From: Clostridia bacterium
Lineage (GTDB): Bacteria; Bacillota_A; Clostridia; Oscillospirales; CAG-272
DNA: 6,224 nucleotides
Direction: 5' to 3'
Assembly (NCBI GenBank): GCA_017547395.1
Contig: JAFYPS010000092.1
Location: 1-6,224, forward strand
Shown here: positions 5,750-6,224 of the stretch, piece by piece
Layout of the letters: the number at the start of each line of letters is the position of its first letter
Position numbering within the stretch: the first letter of the stretch is position 1
The notes under the pieces: generated by a model
Seen by the model: only the letters and a program-made list of their open reading frames with translations
The model's database searches: none
What the model was told of the DNA's origin: nothing
Made by a program: the position numbers and the translations under genes

Positions 5750-5791
5750 AAAGTGCCTTATAGCTAAGCTTTGCTTGCTATAAGGCACTTT
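5750..5791. terminator. Long bidirectional terminator hairpin
   Basis: AAGTGCCTTATAGC (5751-5764) pairs perfectly with GCTATAAGGCACTT (5777-5790), extended by A5750-T5791. Inside, AAGC/GCTT (5766-5769 with 5773-5776) closes a TTT loop after one bulged T. The total is about 19 base pairs. The plus side is followed by a T-rich run with interruptions (TGCTTTGTTC), and the minus side by TTGTTTATTT. It probably stops transcription from both directions and shields the left operon from the minus-strand gene at the right edge. Confidence 0.75.
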
Positions 5792-5859
5792 GCTTTGTTC
5801 TGCCCTTGATTACCATAAAGGCATAAATTTAAGAAATTTGCTAAAATAAAGGCCCGTTT

Positions 5860-5886
5860 TGCCAAGGCGATAGTCGCCATATGGCA
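5860..5886. other. Nested small hairpin downstream of the minus-strand partial gene
   Basis: Inner stem GGCGA (5866-5870) with TCGCC (5874-5878) around TAG, inside outer stem TGCCA (5860-5864) with TGGCA (5882-5886). On the minus strand it lies 42 bases after the stop of the gene at 5928 and is followed by AAAACGGGCC, not a T run. It could be an mRNA 3' stabilising structure or a weak terminator element, but nothing decides between them. Confidence 0.4.
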
Positions 5887-5927
5887 CTTCGAGTAAACTT
5901 TACCAAGGATAGTTATAAATACAAAAA

Positions 5928-6224
5928 TCAATACTCTTTTATATTCTTTGCATCACGAATAGCTATTGCGTCATACAGATCCGTTGCTGAAAACTCCGTT
6001 ACAAATCCATTATGGTCATTTACAACAAGTGTTACCGGACTATTGACATACTTAAAATGCAAATACCAAGACCACTGTTCTCCACCATCATGCCAAGTAA
6101 CAGTAATTCTATCATTCAAATGTCCTGATACAATTTTCACTTTGTCACAAGTTGTATCCCCGTTTCCATCAGTGAAAAAATAAACATATCCCTCGTCAAA
6201 GTCTACTATCCAATATATATCATA
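5928..6224 (-). CDS. Unrecognised protein, C-terminal part only (5' end outside the window)
   Basis: The frame is open from the right edge (6224) down to TGA at 5928-5930, giving the last 98 residues of a longer protein. An internal GTG at 6140 could start a 70-residue version, but the frame continues without a stop to the edge and the upstream residues look equally protein-like, so the longer reading is preferred. The sequence is rich in aromatic and beta-type residues (YDIYWIVDFDEGYVYFFTDG, VTWHDGGEQWSWYLHF, PVTLVVNDHNGFVTEF) and ends with a helical segment (TDLYDAIAIRDAKNIKEY). This suggests a small beta-rich, perhaps exported, domain. I do not recognise a family. The base composition, about 37 percent GC by hand count over 5941-6180, is lower than in the genes to the left, and the gene lies beyond the possible att site, so it may be acquired DNA. 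Confidence 0.6.
   Translation of the reverse strand, partial: YDIYWIVDFDEGYVYFFTDGNGDTTCDKVKIVSGHLNDRITVTWHDGGEQWSWYLHFKYVNSPVTLVVNDHNGFVTEFSATDLYDAIAIRDAKNIKEY

Noticed and set aside
5820..5860. Weak repeats (AAATTTAAGAAATTT) and weak hairpin near 5802-5823
   Set aside because: They are short, AT-rich and imperfect, and such patterns occur by chance. No CRISPR-like regular spacing is seen anywhere in the window.
5881..6183. Plus-strand open frame of 100 codons at the right end
   Set aside because: No ribosome binding site (a small hairpin precedes it), and it is antisense to a minus-strand frame that is open to the edge with a more protein-like sequence. The minus-strand reading is preferred, though with moderate confidence.

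Overview
The window looks like a chromosomal segment from a Gram-positive bacterium of the Clostridia (Bacillota). This is an inference, not a proof. It rests on strong Shine-Dalgarno sites (AAAGGAGG, AAAGGAG), sigma-A type promoters in an AT-rich divergent spacer, tightly packed operons, Firmicutes-like RimM, TrmD and SmpB sequences, and DUF4330-like membrane-anchored proteins. I cannot name the genus.

Left half (minus strand, 3720 down to 1): one tight operon reading rimM - trmD - O-antigen-ligase-family membrane protein - DUF4330-like protein - a second DUF4330-like protein cut by the window edge. The first two junctions are ATGA start/stop overlaps. The next two have gaps of 12 and 10 bases, with the ribosome binding site overlapping the preceding stop codon. 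rimM and trmD are the usual ribosome-maturation and tRNA-modification pair. The genes after them are membrane or cell-envelope proteins, not the ribosomal protein gene rplS that often follows trmD.

Middle (3721-3859): a divergent spacer with a well-formed promoter in each direction.

Right half (plus strand, 3860 to 5616): smpB, then an alpha/beta-hydrolase esterase starting one base after the smpB stop, then the complete tmRNA gene ssrA (5214-5581) with a perfect terminator behind it. SmpB and tmRNA are the two dedicated parts of trans-translation: SmpB loads alanyl-tmRNA onto stalled ribosomes, and the tmRNA encodes the degradation tag (A)ANENVALAA. The esterase between them has no obvious link to that process.

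The stretch 5582-5927 holds no convincing gene. In order it contains the ssrA terminator, a cluster of competing hairpins (5629-5688), a degenerate second copy of the tmRNA 3' end (5694-5718), a long bidirectional terminator hairpin (5750-5791), and a nested small hairpin (5860-5886). The duplicated tmRNA 3' end resembles the footprint left when mobile DNA integrates at ssrA. Beyond it, on the minus strand, is the C-terminal part of an unrecognised protein (5928 to the edge). Its DNA has clearly lower GC (about 37 percent by hand count over 5941-6180) than the sampled esterase lines (about 48 to 55 percent). The right end may therefore be acquired DNA. No integrase is visible in the window, so this remains a hypothesis.
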